From the NCBI GenBank assembly GCA_036897485.1, contig JAYMTF010000046.1, forward strand, positions 1 through 64,000: 64,000 bases of DNA. Direction: 5' to 3'. Shown here piece by piece: positions 26,501 to 38,910 of the stretch. The notes below the pieces were generated by a model. That model searched no databases, was not told the origin of the DNA, and saw nothing but the letters and a program-made list of their open reading frames with translations. Positions within the stretch are counted from its first letter, which is position 1. Every line of letters begins with the position of its first letter. The DNA comes from Pelargonium nanum (Eukaryota > Streptophyta > Magnoliopsida > Geraniales > Geraniaceae). The translations under genes were made by a program, and so were the position numbers.

Positions 26501-28924
26501 CCTCCGTGCAGTCATCTTCAGCTTCTTTAAATCTGTTATACAAAAGAAAGTTATGATTAAAAGGAAAAAGAAAAGAAGAAGAAGTTTTAAACATCGTGTG
26601 AGGATAGTTCCTATTAAAAGTATTACTCTAACAAGTCAGGGTACTTAGAGCTTTCAACATTAGGAAAAAATAGCAACAGACCACTTTCATGAAGTCAACT
26701 GTGCAGCATATAAAAAAGCACAGAACCTAGGAATGAACATATTTTAGGATAAAAACTGTGTGTTCTGCATAAACTTGCCTTTTGAGTTTTAGGTATGCCA
26801 TAGCTCTATTTGCATAAGCAACTGCTGTGGGGGACAAGGCAATGCTCCTTGAGTAGCATTCAATAGCTTCCTTAAATTTTTTCTGTTTAAAATACTCATT
26901 ACCCTGCAAATTGGGGCGGATTACAAATTTATGAGCAGGAATTAAGTTATACAATAAAATAATATTAATAATGATCAACGTTCAAAAGTTTAACAGTTCC
27001 TACCAATTCTTTCTCTGAAGTAGCAGTAGGTGAATCATCTTCAGTTGTGAAACTACTTGGTGTATTCATTTGATTATATTTCTGTGTGTAATCATATTGT
27101 CCAGAGACTGTTGGAGTTTTCATCGTTGACCTTTTATCCTCAGCAACTATTCCAGACTTCTGAGATGATGACACCTAAATATCACAATTTTGCGTATCAG
27201 TGAAATAAAAAATCACTTGCACCAGGGTATCTATTTCTACAAGTGAATAACACATATAGACATGCATTCATACACTATACGAGTTGTGTGGTGTATACAT
27301 ATGCTATCAGCCTTCTTTATATTGAATGATGGATCGCTGAAAAGTTCACTTATATTTTACCTTTCCCAACTATTCAGGAAGATAGTGACGAACAAGCATG
27401 TGCTATCATGCAGAATATATAAACCTATCAGCTCACAAAGTACAGATTACATGCACAAAATAATCCTTCAAGTCCTTTACTCTTTACTCAGTTTACTGGA
27501 CCATACATAACAAGGAAATATTCATAAGATCCATTCAGTCTATCACAACCTAAACTTTGAAACTAGAAGTTTTTACACAGGTAACCCTGATACAATCTGG
27601 AACAAATAGTGGCATTACATGGGGGACCAAAAGCAGTTAACAGTTAACACACAACTTAAGACATTATGAGATAAGACAACAATACCGATTTGGAAGCTTG
27701 AGGTTTCATTTTTTTGTCTTTGTCCTTCATTGAAAGTTCCCAATCCTGCAAGTCATTCAAAAATCCCTGGAAATCCTGGCAAAGGGTGCAAACAAAAATA
27801 GTAAAAGAAGGAATACTTTTTTCTTTCTTTCTAATAATGAAGAGCCACTAAAAAGCAACTTAACAAGCAGGTGAAAGAATATTAGCCCACTCAATTGTTC
27901 TAGTCTTGTTTTATACCCTGATGAGAAAAAGATATTAAGGAAGAAATTAGGTAGATAGATTGAAGTATCTAAATGGTGCTCCATTGGGTTTATGCAAGAA
28001 AAATTAGGAATGTTATAGGTTTTTGGGGGTGCATATCTGCAACTTCTACTTCATGTTCTACAGAAAAATTTCGAAGTTGAGTAGCTTACAACAACACAAC
28101 CTTTAATTGATGCATATGGAACTAACAAACTGTCAAACAAGTGAACTGTTTCCAAGTATTATGGAGTGCATATAATTCCACAATATTCACTAATATTGAT
28201 ATACGAAATGAATCAAGTACACTGTTACAGATCTATAATCGGCAGTTTCCCAAAGCAGCTATCAGTGCACTTCGAAGCTCAACTGACTGTAACGCATTTG
28301 GCCACCAAAACTAAGCAAATTGAATGCCTAGCCACGCAATGTGATATTAAAGGAAACTGAAACAATCTAGTAAACAAAATTCTCGTAAAATAATCAACTA
28401 TGATCATGCACTTTATCGGCACCAATTTTATTTAAAAGGGCAGATAAAGGGAAAAGCTATGAAGCAGAGGTTTACAGCTTCAACATTCTATACCAACGGA
28501 ACCTCATTCTAAAATTCATCAAACCAGTGTAAAACAAATTTAAATTTTCAAGTGTTAAATCCCATTTATACTGCTGCTCAATTACAATTGAACCTCTACA
28601 AGAAGCTAGCTTTGTACAGCTCTCCTATGCTGCATTCCATAAAAATCTTACCTTCGTGTTCAGCAAAATAAATTAACAAAAAGAAGTGTGTGCCTACATA
28701 ATCATGAAATGTAACTATCCGCAAGAGCTGAGATTGGGGTTTAAATTTCATAATCCAAACCACATCAAACAAGGGACTCTTGGATTTCATTTTCCTCTCT
28801 CTTTCCAGTTACATATACACACATACGCATGTACCCATATATATATATATATATATCGAAATTGCAAGCATCAGAATCATACCAGAGCTTGATCGCGACC
28901 GTGCTTGCCCGGAACCCTAGCCAT
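23574..28924 (-). CDS. RPAP3-like TPR co-chaperone (R2TP-type, plant TPR5 relative)
   Basis: RPAP3 family proteins link HSP90 to R2TP and help assemble RNA polymerases and other complexes. Exon 1 (28,883-28,924) encodes MARVPGKHGRDQAL. Exon 2 starts at 27,775 with DFQGFLNDLQDWELSMKDKD, the usual N-terminal signature. A charged Ser/Thr-rich linker lies near 27,170-27,005. The TPR block follows, with GNEYFKQKKFKEAIECYSRS near 26,900 and YIKAYSRRATARKELGK near 26,440. Asn in GNEYF, Asn in YANRAM and Lys/Arg in KAYSRR match the HSP90-binding carboxylate clamp. The C-terminal RPAP3_C domain runs from about 24,600 (SAYQFEVYWRSLSGD) through 24,080 (LPQIFKNALSAPLLIDII) to the last exon, DLSKLWDEIFSNEATPIEYA, ending at SKYCLKR. 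The frame looks intact, though not every splice phase was checked. Intron 1 is about 1.1 kb and has a relic copy upstream of the IES2-like gene. Confidence 0.88.
27776..28882 (-). repeat. RPAP3-like intron 1: source copy of a duplicated segment
   Basis: This intron aligns along most of its length with 37,388-38,172 in the same orientation. Shared anchors in order include GCAAAGGG followed by GCAAAC, GAGAAAAAG versus AGAAAAGGA, ACAACCTTTA, TCTAGTAAACAAAA, ATTCTAAAAT and AGTGTTAAATCCCAT. The flanking exon 1 also aligns with 38,173-38,211. A short AT dinucleotide run at 28,838-28,856 is present only here. Confidence 0.7.
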
Positions 28925-29053
28925 AACAGCTCGAAGAAGGTGAGAGACGAGAGAGCGAGTTGGTTCCGATGGTTCTCGAAGTCGGAGAGAGTGGAAGGAG
29001 AGAGCAGAAACATAAAGCTGTGTGCGAGACTCAAGCGCTTTTGTTTTTATACT

Positions 29054-29112
29054 TGGGCTTGGGATGATGCTGAAGCCCAATTAATAAGAACTAAGCCCAT
29101 CAAAGAGCCCAA
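29054..29112 (-). promoter_or_regulatory. Site II (TGGGCY) cluster upstream of the RPAP3-like gene
   Basis: TGGGCT occurs at 29,054 and its complement AGCCCA at about 29,073, 29,093 and 29,106, 130-190 bp upstream of the start codon. The clustering resembles that upstream of CLPP5 and is typical of plant genes active in growing cells. The role is inferred from position. Confidence 0.45.
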
Positions 29113-29149
29113 TCCAAAACTACCTCTACTCTGTATCGTTCCAATTTTA

Positions 29150-29700
29150 TCGGATGTTCCCGAAGGGACAAAACTACCTCTATTATGGTGCAAGACATAC
29201 TCCTTATGAGGTCGTGGTTCGAATTCCATTGATACGTTCGGGGAAGGGTTAATGAAAAAATGGTTCGACTTTCATTGAGTCGGGGAGGTAGTATAGGAAA
29301 AAAAAGTGGCTTCGGGTGCAAGACTGAACCGATACATAAGTTGGTTCATGGTTGACGAAATGAGTAATATCTTGATCTAAAACCACCTATCAAACACAAT
29401 CCAGAAATATTACATTATGAATACTCACTTTATCAACAAACAGTTTATTGTAAGCCAAACCAAAAATACCCAAATCTTCAGAACACAAAGAAAAGGGCAG
29501 AAAGAGATAACATAGAACCTTATTATAGTATATATGATGATCCAACATGAAAACACAAATCCAAACTTAAACATAGAACAAACTTCAACAGTACCATATA
29601 AGAACCACACAATTCAAACTTATACTAGAAAGAAACATCCATGCATGACTGAAATGAAAAAACACACATACAACTTGCTGATATATCTATAGACCACGAC
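29150..29700. other. Spacer between the RPAP3-like promoter and the polyubiquitin 3' end
   Basis: The stretch 29,180-29,330 has repeat-like text with GTGGTTCGAATTCC, which resembles a tRNA B box but lacks a good partner A box. From about 29,430 to 29,705 the AT-rich sequence is probably the polyubiquitin 3' UTR on the minus strand. No gene is seen. Confidence 0.4.
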
Positions 29701-29705
29701 GCAGG

Positions 29706-32793
<3,088 letters not shown>

Positions 32794-32920
32794 CTTGAAG
32801 AGAGCGAGCGAATCGAAAAGCTGAAGAAGAGAAGGAGCGAGAATCGAAAAGCTGAAACCCTAGAAGAGAATAGGAGGAACAAGAGAAGATGCGTGGTGGT
32901 GATTATGTGAGACGGAGATG

Positions 32921-32930
32921 GTTTATATAG
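32921..32930 (-). promoter_or_regulatory. TATA box of the polyubiquitin gene
   Basis: The minus strand reads CTATATAAAC here, about 130 bp upstream of the leader-intron donor, with purine/pyrimidine-rich leader sequence downstream. Position and sequence fit a plant TATA box. Confidence 0.7.
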
Positions 32931-32934
32931 AGAA

Positions 32935-34025
32935 GGAGAATGAGAAGGAGTCGAATATTAGAATCCAACACGCTTTGTTTGTTCTCTCCTTAATTCAAGT
33001 CCAAGCTTTGGCTATTATTTGGCTCCCAACAATTTGGAACAAATAACAAAAATTCTAAATTTATGTACCCAACAAATACCCAAAATTCGATCCACGTTCT
33101 TTTTGTTTCCCCTACATAAAATACAACAATTAATTTTTGGCTCGAATTTTAATTGCCAGCTCTAGTGACCAAAGACTATTTGTACAGTTGGTTGTGGGCA
33201 CTCGAAACACAACATTTTGATGAGTTTGGTCAAATTTATCATACATGTTTCGCAAATTTGGTCGGACAAACTAGAACATTTTACATGTAAACCTGACATC
33301 CGGACTTGACATGTTGTCTGCAACCTTAGCAAACCCGAGCTTCTTACCATATTGGGCTTGAAATTGAACCGAATTCCTACCTCTACCAAGAGTATCTTCA
33401 TGTCAGTCTGTTCGCACATTAGATTATTGTTTTTCTTGTGATTTTAAGAATGCAAACATCACATCAACATGAGTTCAAATGGTCAAATAGGAAGCAAATT
33501 ATATACCTATTAAGTAATGTCTAATGAAATGATTGATCTTAATTATTTTGTTTTATTGTTAATCAAATGGTGTACATTCCTTAGTTGTTACATATAATTG
33601 AACATAGTATTAGTGTTCAACAAAGACAAGTAAAAAAAGAAGAATGAAAAGGGTAAAAGAAACAGTAACTTGTTGACTCAAATTGAAAGCATGAAGCTAT
33701 TAAAGGAAAGCTATGCCTTGCATTAACTTGCATATTTGGGTTGCACAAGCACAACCCAAACTATTGGACTTCCTTGGTCCTCCATTACACACATAGAATA
33801 TGCACAAACCATTGAGCCATCAAAAGCACATTCTTATCTTGACAACAATCCTTCAACAAAAAGAAGCCGAAGCCAAAATCATGAGTTGCACAAACCTAGG
33901 ACGCGTAAACACTTGTACAAGTAAAATGAAGATTTGAACACCAACAATGCATTCACAATCTCATTGCAAAGTATACCATATTACAAGATCGTCACGCATA
34001 CAATGATTAAATGGCCAAGCTCACA
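32935..34025. other. Spacer between polyubiquitin promoter and IES2-like gene
   Basis: The part next to 32,935 is polyubiquitin promoter. Around 33,160-33,420 there is moderately complex sequence, possibly a dispersed repeat, without a recognisable protein. No exon series is visible up to the IES2-like stop codon at 34,029. Confidence 0.5.
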
Positions 34026-34028
34026 AGA

Positions 34029-37000
34029 TCAACGGGCAGTTAGAGTTTGCGTCTTTTCATGTATTGCCTTGTAGCATTGGAGACTACATAACGGGAGCTT
34101 TGACTCAGAATCCCGGTATTTGTATGGATTTGTACAAGATGGACCAGCACATTTCTCACGTGGAGGAGGGTAACTGGAAATTCACATAACAAAAAAGAAT
34201 GTTACGGGAAGATTAGCATAAGTAATGCAAGAGTGGTAACAATGTAATAAGCTTCATCTATGCCTACAATGTCAAATGCAGTGCATTTGTGCATGAAACA
34301 ATACAGAAATATAAACTACCAAACCTCAAACGACCTGGTTCACTCATCGATGCCAACGGTTATAATAAGTTTAATATGTGTATATACGAAGACTTTATCT
34401 ACCCTACGGTATGATGTTACGAGTATAAAGCTAATACTGAGTCATCAACTATCATCTTATACTCTAGCTTTACATGGTATAAGAGCTAGTTTGGTTTCGG
34501 TCTAGTGACACAAGTGTTTTTTCGGCCCGAGTTCGAGCGGGATTGGCTTGATTTTGGTCCACGGCCTATTTTACTAACAAAATGAGCCTCAGCCTGCAGA
34601 CCATAACTGGCCTGGATTGCTGCTTCATAAATCAATGTAAACATAAAAGCACTTAAGGTGAAGATCTTAAAATTTAAAATTTAGCACGAATCTGAATATA
34701 AACTTGCAAGAGAATATAGGATCAAAACCTGCAAGGCTTGGGATCAAATATGCTTGGCAAACCCATCTCGTTGGGGAAAATTACAACCGTTCCTGAGGGA
34801 CCCAAGACCCATCTAATAGTGTCGGATGCAAGCACCATAGCATTTGCAGCCCTCTCCTGCATATGATTGACAAAGTATTCAGAAGAAGGCTTCATAATGA
34901 CAAGGAGAAAATTTTCTTCGTATATGCTAAATTCGTACCTGGGCTAATTCTTCTTGACGTTGCTTAATCTTATTTTCCCGCTTCTTCCTACTGGAATCTT
35001 GGCCCAGTATTTTTCTGATAGCTTCAGCCTAAGATTCAAAGCCAAATTAATGCTGAAATTCTTTTTGACATATATGCAATTCACAATCAGAGAAATAATA
35101 CAGTGAAACATGAGACAAACCTCAGATTCTCTAGCTGCCTTCTCCACCTGCATCCGGCGTCTTTGAGCGGCCTCTGCTTTTTTGAGTTGCTGGTCCACAT
35201 CCGATAGTTTCTCCTTTTTGTCTGTCACCATAACAACCAATAATAGCATGTCAAGAGAGATTCAATAATTATTATTCGGTTTACCTTCTGCAATAATAGA
35301 AAAGGCAGAACTGCAAACTCACTTCTAGGCGGAGCAGGTGGCAGCCCATTTGGAAACTCAATTAGACCTGCACCGATATTGGACGAGACATCTTTGCCAG
35401 TTTGAAGGGCGCGTTGACGAGTTGTGACGGTTGTTTCTTTCTTTGAGTCCACCAATGACTCTGCAAAGTCCTTTCTTACTTTCTTCTTCCGAGTTTCAGG
35501 TTCGCCATCGGACACTGGATCTTCATCTTCCACATAATCAACATCTTCCGATGTTCTAGCTGATCTGGATTTCTTACTCTCCTTGCCAAATCTCGATGAG
35601 CCATAATCTCCCACGCCCACTTCATACAAGGCACCAATATCCTTTCTTATTACCCTTGATAGCTTACGATGTTTCCTACTTTGACCTTCCTCCTCATCAT
35701 ACTCTCCACTATAATCAGCAGCACTTTTGGATGTCCTGAGTTTTTCGAGGTATCGAATCTCCTCATCATTATCATCTACATCATCAAGTGCACTATCTAA
35801 CAGGCGTTTCTTAGGAACCCGTTTACTCTTGCGAACTGGTTCGTGCTCCTCTTTTTGCTTCGCAATGTTTTCTACAGGCAGCAAACCTCTAGATGAATCT
35901 GATGTCCTAGCTTTAAAACTACCTTCGGAAACATCCTTCCATGGCATTCCTCGCGAGCCCCTTCCCTGGTCCGAAGTAGGGGAATGATTGTCATCCGAAG
36001 TTTCCTGCAGCAAAGATTCAATTAGAAGAAACACACAACAAATGTATGTCCAATCTTTGAATCCCACATGAACTAGCAGTGTTGCAAAGAGAGCAGATAT
36101 TCAGGAATCCATTGATTCATGGTCACAGTGTACTCCAAACTAACAACCTGTTTCATTTTCTCGATATTGAAATTTGAAAATACTTAATTGTCGAGAGTAG
36201 CACTAATCTGGTCTGACCGTTCATTACATGTACTTATACCTAGACAAGCTTGGCAATCAAATTGATTACCCAAGACCATACACTATCTGGTCTGTGTATG
36301 TATTTATACTGAAAAGTGGGTTTAGAACAAAAATGTTCAGCAACTTTCATATGTTTATCTACCATTAAGTCTACACACTAAAATACCATGCATGTGGGAT
36401 AACAATACAACAGAAAGATTAAGCAGATGCAGCACAGTATATACCTGCAAAACCAACTTTGGTCGTGGTCGAGGGATATCTAAAATGTGAGAAGATTTTG
36501 TGGAAGATGGCCCGATGACGGAGGCACCATCGGATGCCGATTTGGCATGAATTGTGCGTAACACACCACCAACCTTAAGCTTAACCTTTTTAACTTTATT
36601 ATCATTCCCTAATCCATCAGAAACAACTTCAGCTTGTGCCGTGCTTGTACCTTTCCAATTAGCTGGAGCAAGGACACCTTGGCTGTACCTATTGGAATCA
36701 ACTCCACTATGTCTCTCCTCATTACTGCTCCGAAAAGAACCGTGGATAGAAGCTTCCTCTGATCCTTTGGCACCTCCGTCTTTGTTATTGACCATATAAG
36801 GTGCATCATCAGCTCCAGCAGTGTTACTAAACGAAGCTCGTGAGTTGTGGAGGTTTAAATTCAAATATTCATTGTTTTCATCACTGGATGTTTTGCTTAC
36901 ATAGTCCGAAGGCGGTGTGGATGAAAGGGATGAGATATCATGACCATCTGAAATTGGCCATGAGTCATTCCTAGGACGACGGGCTGTAGTACTCCTCTTT

Positions 37001-37053
37001 TTCTTAACAGCACTGCTTCTGTCACTGAATCCCAAACCTCCATAACCTTCCAT
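34029..37053 (-). CDS. IES2/INO80B-like subunit of the INO80 chromatin remodeller (PAPA-1 plus HIT zinc finger)
   Basis: INO80 subunit B/Ies2 proteins act in the nucleus to stimulate nucleosome remodelling. Exon 1 (36,445-37,053, 203 codons) starts MEGYGGLGFSDRSS and is basic and Ser-rich; it includes KVKKVKLKVGGVLRTIHAKS and ends RPRPKLVLQ. Exon 2 (about 35,322-36,004) is acidic and basic by turns, with KSKRVPKKRLLDSALDD and ending FPNGLPPAPPRS. The next exons encode the PAPA-1 coiled region: KKEKLSDVDQQLKKAEAAQR, EAIRKILGQDSSRKKRENKI and ERAANAMVLASDTIRWVLGP. The last exon (34,029 to about 34,175) holds a HIT-type finger, KCAGPSCTNPYKYRDSES then LPLCSLQCYKAIH, ending QTLTAR. The gene appears intact. 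It is preceded by a leader intron that carries a copy of the RPAP3-like 5' end. Confidence 0.88.
34490..34730. repeat. Repeat-like stretch in the last intron of the IES2-like gene
   Basis: The stretch GTTTCGGTCTAGTG through GGCCTGGATTGC has a richer GC content and dispersed-repeat-like words (CGGCCCGAG, GGTCCACGGCC) compared with the surrounding intron. No ends or family could be defined. Confidence 0.3.
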
Positions 37054-37087
37054 AGTGTTAACAAATATCCAAACAAGAAACTAGATC

Positions 37088-38464
37088 TGTTGTTAATCAC
37101 AAGAGAAATGATGGATCAGTAAGACACTAAATAACATTTAATAGCTAACATAAATATTCTACTTAGAATACCAAACGTATGTAGTAATAAACTACATAGA
37201 GCATTGCATATACAAATAACTACCGGAAAAGAAAAAAGTCAAGAATAGAAGGAAACAAAATGCAAGCATAATTGCAATATATATATATATATATAATGGT
37301 AAAATAGAACTACTTCTATTGATCGCATTAACAAAATCCTAACTTCTTATCCTCCCCCTTAGATATAAAGATAGATAGTGAGGGAAATTGTAGCAAAGGG
37401 CGCAAACAAGACCAGTTAAAGGAAGAACACTCATTAATATAATGAGAAGCCATTAAAGAGCATTAGCTTTATCAGATGTTCAAGTCTTCTCCACCTAATA
37501 AGAAAAGGATTAGGCATATAGATTGAGCCTCAAACTGGGATATGAGAGAATAAAGGTGAATGTGATTGGTGCGAGCTCTACTTCATATGTTGGAGAAAAA
37601 CATTGAGGTTGACAAGCATAGCACAACCTTTAGTTCAAGCACCGACCAAATGTCAAATCATATTCTTGTTGAAATTATAAGTGCAGCTAGTTCAAGAACA
37701 TTTACTATTCCTAATACATGAATTGCTACCAAGGACTTCTATATTTGGTGGTTTCCCAAGTAATCCTCCGAGAACCTCATTGCTAAGCCGGCTATGGAAA
37801 ACCATTTGTCCCCCCAAACTGGATGAATTAAAGGGAACTAATATAGGACACAAAACCAAACCATCTAGTAAACAAAACTCTGAGAGAACTGTCAATTGTC
37901 ATCGTGCACTTCATTACACATAAGTTATCATAAAAGGAAAAGCTTTGCAACATTCAACATACACCGATGGAACCCAATTCTAAAATGCATACAAAGAAAC
38001 ACAATTACTTTGAAATCGTAAGTGTTAAAATCCCATTTTTGCTGCTGCTGAGTTCAAAATGAACTTCTGTGAGAAGGTAACAAAATTCTTCCCATCTAGT
38101 TCAGCAAATTACCCTTTTTTAAAAATTTAAAAACTCACGCAAACCTTTTAATTAAGAACAAAAACCACCGTTCACTTGATCACAACCGTAATTGTTTGGA
38201 ACCCTAGACATAGATTTAAGAGACTGAGAAAAAGGAATAGCCAGCTCTGCAAACCCAACTCACAAAATCACGATTTTGAAGAGAACCCACAAAAAATCAC
38301 AACAAAACAAGCCAAGATCCAAAAACCCACATGACAAAACCTCAAAAAATCACCAAAAACAGCAAAACCCAGATCAAGAACACAGGTCTCACCTTCACTG
38401 GTCCGACCGAAAAAAAAACTGTAAATCCCCAAATCCCAGATCACTCCAAGATAGATATACAATA
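37088..38464 (-). other. Probable leader (5' UTR) intron of the IES2-like gene
   Basis: On the minus strand a donor candidate (CTCTCTAG before GTATTGTATA near 38,464) and an acceptor candidate (TTAACAACAG near 37,088, 35 bp before the start codon) bound a 1.38-kb AT-rich stretch. The GA-rich sequence 38,466-38,600 would be the leader exon. It contains an AT run at 37,279-37,295 and the RPAP3-derived relic. Splice sites are inferred and unconfirmed. Confidence 0.5.
37388..38211 (-). pseudogene. Relic copy of RPAP3-like exon 1 and intron 1
   Basis: The segment aligns with RPAP3-like exon 1 and intron 1 (27,776-28,924) in the same orientation. The exon part at 38,173-38,211 reads on the minus strand ATGTCTAGGGTTCC, then ACGGTTGTGATCAAG, against ATGGCTAGGGTTCC and ACGGTCGCGATCAAG in the real gene; it would translate as MSRVPNNYGCDQV against MARVPGKHGRDQA. 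The intron part retains anchors such as TCTAGTAAACAAAA, GAACC followed by ATTCTAAAAT, and AGTGTTAAAATCCCAT. Similarity fades close to where exon 2 would begin, so only the 5' end of the gene was copied or survives. The divergence is considerable, so the event is old. It lies in the probable leader intron of the IES2-like gene. Confidence 0.7.
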
Positions 38465-38792
38465 CCTAGAGAGAAGAAGGAGAAGGAGCAGATAAGAACG
38501 ATGTATTTTATGGAACCGAATCTGGAGAATTGGGTATTTGGCTAAGGCGGTACCGAGTGATTTGAGAGGCTGTGGAGAGATATGGGTCGGCTAAGCGTGA
38601 AAGTTTGGTTTAGGTTAAGCTGAAGAAGATAGCTAAAAATCTTGGCCATCTTTGTAAATCCACCGTTCCTGTTATGGGTCACTATTTGCTCTCTCTCTCT
38701 CTCTGCTTTGCTTGGTGCAGATGAGAGAGAGAGGCCACAGGTTGGTCGGTTGTGCGCGCCAAGTACCTGATTTTCTTTCCTTTTCTGATACC

Positions 38793-38828
38793 CAAAACGA
38801 TGTCGTCTTATGGAACGATATCGTTTTG
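38793..38828. promoter_or_regulatory. Perfect 9-bp inverted repeat CAAAACGAT...ATCGTTTTG in a divergent promoter
   Basis: Arms at 38,793-38,801 and 38,820-38,828 are perfectly complementary, with an 18-bp spacer that contains a further GTCGT word. The site lies between the leader of the minus-strand IES2-like gene and a possible plus-strand start codon at 38,911. A CCCTAAC word resembling a telo-box follows near 38,857. A regulatory role is inferred from position. Confidence 0.35.
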
Positions 38829-38910
38829 ATATTCTTTTTCACTACTTCCCCAGAACCCTAACCCCAAAACAGTAAAAGTTTACATTTTTTTGCTTCACTG
38901 TGGAGTGAAA

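Noticed and set aside
28829-29209. 126-codon plus-strand open frame at the RPAP3-like 5' end
   Set aside because: It runs antisense through the RPAP3-like first exon and its promoter site II elements, without a recognisable domain.
29180-29240. tRNA-like GGTTCGAATTCC word
   Set aside because: A B-box-like word alone, with no cloverleaf and no convincing A box; not called as tRNA or SINE.
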